Assembly (NCBI GenBank): GCA_934255105.1 | Contig: CAKQNH010000156.1 | Span: forward strand, 1-8,501 | DNA: 8,501 bases | Direction: 5' to 3' | Origin: an uncultured Pirellulaceae bacterium | GTDB lineage: Bacteria; Planctomycetota; Planctomycetia; Pirellulales; Pirellulaceae | In this document: piece by piece, positions 4,920 through 8,501 of the stretch | Position numbering within the stretch: position 1 is the stretch's first letter | How the letters are laid out: the number at the start of each line of letters is the position of its first letter | Notes under the pieces: generated by a model | The model's database searches: none | What the model saw: only the letters and a program-made list of their open reading frames with translations | Told to the model about the DNA's origin: nothing | Translations under genes and position numbers: made by a program

Positions 4920-7004
4920 ATGTCTCGCCCCAAAGTCCCTCTGTGCCGCAGCGTGCTACTGATCGTCCTCTATTTGCTGGCTAACTTTCCCGCGCTCAGC
5001 AGGGCGTGCACTACGGCGGTCATCAGTGGTCAAGCGACCGCGGATGGTCGCCCTTTACTGTGGAAGAATCGCGACACCTCCTCCACAGCTCATAACGAGG
5101 TTGCCTTGTTCGAAACGGGCAAATATCGTGCGCTGGCTGTCGTCGATGCGGGGGATAGGAAGTTGGTCTGGATGGGAGTTAACTCGGCCGGCTTTTGCAT
5201 CGAGAATTCACTCAGTGAAGATCTGTCGCAAACCGGCCAGGCCGACAAGTCCGCTTCCAAGCCAAAGCGGCTTGGCAATGGTGGCCTGATGCGTGCAGCT
5301 CTGGAGCAGTGCGCGACGGTCGAGGACTTTCGCAAGCTACTGTTGGAAACCGATCAGACTGGTCGCACGACTCGCGCCAATTTTGGTGTCATCGATGCGC
5401 AAGGTGGTGCGGCCATGTTTGAAACTGGCCCCGACCGCTTCACCATGTTTGACGCCAACGATCCGGTCGATGCGCCTCAGGGGTACATCGTGCGTTCGAA
5501 TTTTTCTACGACTGCACGAAACCTACCAGCGATTCCAACTGCCGATCAGGTGGACGAGCTCTATTCAGGCCAGCGTTACCTCCGCGCGTGCCGTGTGATG
5601 GAACTCGGTCGCGAGTCGGCTACGGATCAGAAAATTTCTTTGGAGTTCATGCTGCGTCACATAGCCCGTGATATGGCCGATGCCGACGGGCTGGCTTACT
5701 CAGGCACGGTCAATGCCCCCGAGGGACTGCTGCCCAATACTATCGTGACGAAGCACACGATCAGCCGCACGACCACGGTTTCCGCCGCAGTTTTCCATGG
5801 CGTACGAGCCGGAGAGGCTCCCGAATTGACGACGATGTGGACGATTCTCGGAGACCCTAAGTTTTCCATTGCGGTTCCCTGTTGGGCCACGGTCGACTCC
5901 GTAGCAGATGACCTAACCGATCCACGCGGGGGCGAGATTGGTGAAATAGCCGTGACGCTCCGCGATTGGAGTTTGACCCCCGACCGCGACGGCATTCGCA
6001 CTCGCGGATTGCCGGGCATTTGGCAGGACATCTGGCCGCTCGAAGACGCGCTGCTGCGGGAGACGCAGCACGCGCGCGAGCACTGGCTGCGCGAAGGTTT
6101 TACTGGGGCTGAATTAACCGGCCTGCACCACTCCGCCGCAGCGCGCGCCATGGCGGCCATGCAGCAAGAATTGCTCGAAGCCAAAGAGCAAGTCCTGACG
6201 CTACCGACGACCCTTCCGCTGACGCAGCCTGCAACCTTACCGATGGCATCACCCCTACCGCAGCCGACGCAGATTCGCGTGGCCATCTACGATCACTCCG
6301 CAGACGCCACTCCGGCCAGCGGCCCGCAGAACTTGATGAAGTTTCTAACTCCCGAGCATGGCTTCGAGTGCCAGCTTGTGCGCCCAGAAGATATTCGCGC
6401 AGGCCAATTGAGCGAGTTTCAGGTATTAGTAATGCCCGGCGGTTCGGGGGGCAAACAAGCTGAGATGCTCGAGCCCGGTGGTCGTGAGGCGATCCGAAAC
6501 TTCGTCGATGGGGGCGGCGGCTATGTCGGAATTTGTGCTGGGTCCTACTTGGCTTCGGCGCAGTACAGTTGGTCGCTCAATCTAATCAATGCTCAGGTGT
6601 GGGATCGTGCGCACTGGGCGCGCGGGACGGGGACTGTCAACGTGGGCTTAACTCCGCAGGGGAGTGGATTTTTTCAGGCCGCTAGCAAGGTTACTAAGCC
6701 AGACAGCGAGTCTACTGAGCATGAGCGTAGCCAGCTCGCCGACTCGATTGCGGTCCGCTACGCCCAGGGGCCGCTGCTAGTTCCCGGCGAGCATCCGGAC
6801 CTGCCACAGTATGATGTGCTGGCCACGTTCGAAAGCGAGGTGGCAGCCAAGGGAGCACCGGTAGGGGCCATGGTTGGCACCCACGCGATCATTCGCAGCC
6901 AATTCGGCTCAGGCCGCGTGATCTGCTACAGCCCTCACCCCGAAGCTCCTAGCGGCCCACATGCGTTGATCGAACGAGGGGTCGCGTGGGCGGCTGGAAG
7001 GTAG
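4920..7004 (+). CDS. Exported Ntn-hydrolase (C45/C69-like) fused to a GATase-like BPL_N domain
   Basis: Residues 1-29 form a signal peptide: basic start, hydrophobic core about 11-23, and a site after SRA. Cleavage would leave Cys30 first, followed by TTAVISGQATADGRPLLWKNRDT (31-53). This matches N-terminal-nucleophile amide hydrolases of the penicillin acyltransferase/C45 and C69 kind. NSAGFCIEN (88-96) is a further family-like block. The hydrolase runs to about 420. A Pro/Thr/Leu-rich linker follows (425-451). Residues 452-694 are a class I glutamine-amidotransferase-like (BPL_N type) domain with GGGYVGICAGSYLA (nucleophile Cys539) and HPE (His673, Glu675), so its triad looks intact. At 694 residues it is longer than either family alone. 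Both halves appear active and extracytoplasmic. The substrate is unknown; an amide, peptide or acylated amine is likely. It lies alone between repeat-filled gaps. Confidence 0.8.
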   Translation: MSRPKVPLCRSVLLIVLYLLANFPALSRACTTAVISGQATADGRPLLWKNRDTSSTAHNEVALFETGKYRALAVVDAGDRKLVWMGVNSAGFCIENSLSEDLSQTGQADKSASKPKRLGNGGLMRAALEQCATVEDFRKLLLETDQTGRTTRANFGVIDAQGGAAMFETGPDRFTMFDANDPVDAPQGYIVRSNFSTTARNLPAIPTADQVDELYSGQRYLRACRVMELGRESATDQKISLEFMLRHIARDMADADGLAYSGTVNAPEGLLPNTIVTKHTISRTTTVSAAVFHGVRAGEAPELTTMWTILGDPKFSIAVPCWATVDSVADDLTDPRGGEIGEIAVTLRDWSLTPDRDGIRTRGLPGIWQDIWPLEDALLRETQHAREHWLREGFTGAELTGLHHSAAARAMAAMQQELLEAKEQVLTLPTTLPLTQPATLPMASPLPQPTQIRVAIYDHSADATPASGPQNLMKFLTPEHGFECQLVRPEDIRAGQLSEFQVLVMPGGSGGKQAEMLEPGGREAIRNFVDGGGGYVGICAGSYLASAQYSWSLNLINAQVWDRAHWARGTGTVNVGLTPQGSGFFQAASKVTKPDSESTEHERSQLADSIAVRYAQGPLLVPGEHPDLPQYDVLATFESEVAAKGAPVGAMVGTHAIIRSQFGSGRVICYSPHPEAPSGPHALIERGVAWAAGR

Positions 7005-7027
7005 CCAATTTGCTGTAATCGTGTGGA

Positions 7028-7105
7028 TGATAGTCGTCGATCGCTCCGCCGATCAGATGCTTGGGCTTGATAGTCGTTGATCGCTCCGCCGATCAGATGC
7101 TTGGG
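7028..7105. repeat. Two-copy 40-bp tandem repeat, palindromic core
   Basis: Units at 7028-7065 and 7068-7105 differ at one base (GTCGT then C or T). Each has the core GATCGCTCCGCCGATC, whose ends GATCG and CGATC pair, and then AGATGCTTGGG. They begin 24 bp after the stop of the upstream gene and are inverted relative to the units at 7147-7242. The second copy (7073-7095) is a perfect 23-bp complement of each of those cores. Confidence 0.9.
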
Positions 7106-7146
7106 AGTTGCATGTTTGCGTCGATGTTGTCGCTGCACCGTTTGCG

Positions 7147-7251
7147 AAGGAGCAATGATCGGCGGAGCGATCAACGACAAGGAGCAATGATCGGCGGAGC
7201 GATCAACGACAAAGAGCAATGATCGGCGGAGCGATCAACGACAAGGAGCAG
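7147..7251. repeat. Three-copy 32-bp tandem repeat, inverted relative to 7028-7105
   Basis: Units start at 7147, 7179 and 7211, each AAGGAGCAATGATCGGCGGA followed by GCGATCAACGAC. The third has one change (AAAG), and a 9-bp partial fourth unit ends at 7251. Cores at 7156-7178, 7188-7210 and 7220-7242 can each pair with 7073-7095 upstream. The flanks differ from those of the upstream pair (32 versus 40 bp period), so each cluster amplified separately after inversion. A stem of this size could separate the transcripts of the two flanking genes. Confidence 0.9.
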
Positions 7252-7255
7252 AGAA

Positions 7256-7281
7256 CCGCTACAATTTGCCGCTACAATTTG
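7256..7281. repeat. Perfect 13-bp tandem duplication before rarA
   Basis: CCGCTACAATTTG occurs twice with no gap, ending 26 bp before the rarA ATG. Each copy contains TACAATTT, which loosely resembles a -10 box, so the duplication may fall within the promoter. That reading is a guess; the duplication itself is exact. Confidence 0.7.
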
Positions 7282-7307
7282 ACTGTGTGGTAACGAAGAT
7301 ACGAGGT

Positions 7308-8501
7308 ATGAACTTGGATTTATTTGCAGCCGAAGAGCAACAGCATCGGCAGAACAACTTGCCGTTGGCTGCGCGCATGCGCCCTCAGCGGCTGAGCCAG
7401 TTCGTGGGGCAGGGGCATTTCTTGGGCGAGGGAAAGCTGCTGCGACGCTTGATCGACGCCAGGCGTTTGGGAGCGGTGCTGTTTTACGGCCCACCCGGCA
7501 CCGGCAAAACCACGCTGGCTTATCTCTTAGCCGCCGAGACGGGCGGCAAACTCAAGCAGCTCAGCGCGGTGACGAGCGGCGTGAAGGAGCTGCGCGAGGT
7601 GCTGGCTTGGGCGCGCGATGAGGTCTCCACCGGAGGTTCGCGACCGCTGCTGTTTATCGATGAGATCCATCGCTTCAACCGGGCGCAACAGGACGCATTG
7701 TTGCCCGACGTAGAGGAGGGGGTAGTGTCGCTCATCGGGGCCACGACCAGCAATCCCTACTTCGCGATCAACGGGGCACTGCTCAGCCGCAGCCAAGTCT
7801 TTCAGTTCCAGCCCCTGAGCGAAGCAGACATCTTGGCCTTGCTGCACCGCGCTCTAAGCGATCGCGAGCAAGGGCTAGGACAAGTCGAAACTCGCGCCGC
7901 AGCGGGCGCACTGGAGGCGTTGGCTGTGGCCGTCGAAGGGGACGCGCGGCGAGCTCTCGGTGTGCTCGAAGTCGCCGTGCTATCGACGGCCGAGCGACCG
8001 GTGGTGCTTACGCCCGAGTTGATCCGCGAATCGATGCAGCAGAAGACGTTGCAGTATGACGGCAGCGGCGACGCGCACTACGACATTTCGAGCGCACTGA
8101 TCAAGAGCATTCGAGGCAGCGATCCCGACGCGGCGCTGTACTGGTTGGCGCGGATGTTAGAAAGCGGCGAGGACATACGCTTCATCTGTCGACGGCTGGT
8201 GATTCTAGCCAGCGAGGATGTGGGCAATGCCGATCCGCAAGCGCTCGTGGTAGCCGTAGCTGCCATGCAAGCCTGCGAGTTCGTGGGCTTGCCCGAATGC
8301 CAGTTGACGCTGTCGCAGGCTGTGCTCTATTTGGCCAGCGCTGAAAAGAGCAACGCCGCCACGGTGGCCATCGGCAACGCGCGACGCGAGGTGCGCGACG
8401 GAGAGCTGATCCCCGTCCCCAGGTCGCTGCGCGATGCGCACTACGCGGGAGCTGAAAAACTCGGGCATGGAGAGGGCTACCGCTACGCGCACGACGCGCC
8501 G
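7308..8501 (+). CDS. rarA: Replication-associated recombination AAA+ ATPase RarA/MgsA, 3' end beyond window
   Basis: RarA (MgsA, related to eukaryotic WRNIP1/Mgs1) is a clamp-loader-like AAA+ ATPase that acts on stalled forks and single-strand gaps. The frame is open from ATG 7308 to the last base, giving 398 codons with no stop, so about 30-50 residues are missing relative to the usual 420-450. The N-terminus MNLDLFAAEEQ leads into PLAARMRPQRLSQFVGQ, as in the family. Key residues are Walker A GPPGTGKT (61-68), Walker B LLFIDEIHRF with Asp118-Glu119, sensor 1 region GATTSNP (144-150), Ser160-Arg161 as arginine finger, and GDARRAL (211-217) as sensor 2. The C-terminal half has the tetramerisation-domain signature DISSALIKSIRGSDPDAALYWLARML and LASEDVGNADP. 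The sequence ends in GYRYAHDAP, near the family end. GAGG at 7303-7306 is only one base from the ATG, too close for a normal ribosome site. Confidence 0.95.
   Translation, partial: MNLDLFAAEEQQHRQNNLPLAARMRPQRLSQFVGQGHFLGEGKLLRRLIDARRLGAVLFYGPPGTGKTTLAYLLAAETGGKLKQLSAVTSGVKELREVLAWARDEVSTGGSRPLLFIDEIHRFNRAQQDALLPDVEEGVVSLIGATTSNPYFAINGALLSRSQVFQFQPLSEADILALLHRALSDREQGLGQVETRAAAGALEALAVAVEGDARRALGVLEVAVLSTAERPVVLTPELIRESMQQKTLQYDGSGDAHYDISSALIKSIRGSDPDAALYWLARMLESGEDIRFICRRLVILASEDVGNADPQALVVAVAAMQACEFVGLPECQLTLSQAVLYLASAEKSNAATVAIGNARREVRDGELIPVPRSLRDAHYAGAEKLGHGEGYRYAHDAP

Noticed and set aside
5696..6286. 196-residue open frame on the minus strand
   Set aside because: It lies wholly inside the hydrolase-GATase gene, is rich in Ser, Arg and Cys, and matches no family I recognise; it is a shadow of a GC-rich coding region.
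7028..7251. Origin of replication or DnaA-box cluster
   Set aside because: The repeats are GC-rich and contain no TTATCCACA-like boxes. Nearby rarA is a repair gene, not an origin marker.
6935..7494. Minus-strand open frames across the 7028-7251 repeats
   Set aside because: They read VDRSADHCSLSLIAPPIIAP repeatedly, a translation of the DNA repeat, and they overlap the end of the hydrolase gene or the start of rarA.

Overview
The window looks like a chromosomal segment of a planctomycete, probably of the Pirellulales type. The reasons are a bacterial gene for the tetrahydromethanopterin (H4MPT) C1 pathway, an OleC-type enzyme, moderately GC-rich coding DNA, mostly weak or absent Shine-Dalgarno sequences, and intergenic spaces packed with short hairpin-forming repeats. 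The taxon is inferred from gene content, not from a marker gene. All five real genes lie on the + strand.

Layout. Positions 1-904 hold no convincing gene. They contain a hairpin (116-144), two mirror-image copies of a composite palindromic repeat (338-425 and 483-567) whose outer ends are each expanded into a tandem array (256-355 and 543-662), a protein-like remnant (about 663-800), and a five-copy 17-bp tandem repeat (787-871) that stops just before the first gene. Then come mch (905-1873, methenyl-H4MPT cyclohydrolase) and, 8 nt later, a RimK-like ATP-grasp ligase (1882-2787), which together form a two-gene operon. A repeat-filled gap (2788-2970) separates them from oleC (2971-4698, beta-lactone synthetase type AMP-ligase). 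A second gap carries a third copy of the composite repeat (4784-4865). Next is a large exported protein (4920-7004) fusing an N-terminal-nucleophile hydrolase to a class I glutamine-amidotransferase-like (BPL_N type) domain. A third gap has five copies of another repeat family in opposing orientations (7028-7251) and a 13-bp tandem duplication. The last gene is rarA/mgsA (7308 to the window edge, incomplete).

Function. mch and the ATP-grasp gene fit one job: Mch is a step of H4MPT-linked formaldehyde/formate interconversion, and the ligase probably helps make the cofactor. oleC, the fusion hydrolase and rarA are each isolated by repeat-filled gaps and are probably separate transcription units with unrelated roles (lipid or beta-lactone chemistry, exported amide hydrolysis, and replication-fork maintenance).

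No tRNA, rRNA, CRISPR array, transposase or phage gene was seen. The less ordinary parts are the composite repeat family and the two-nucleophile fusion protein.
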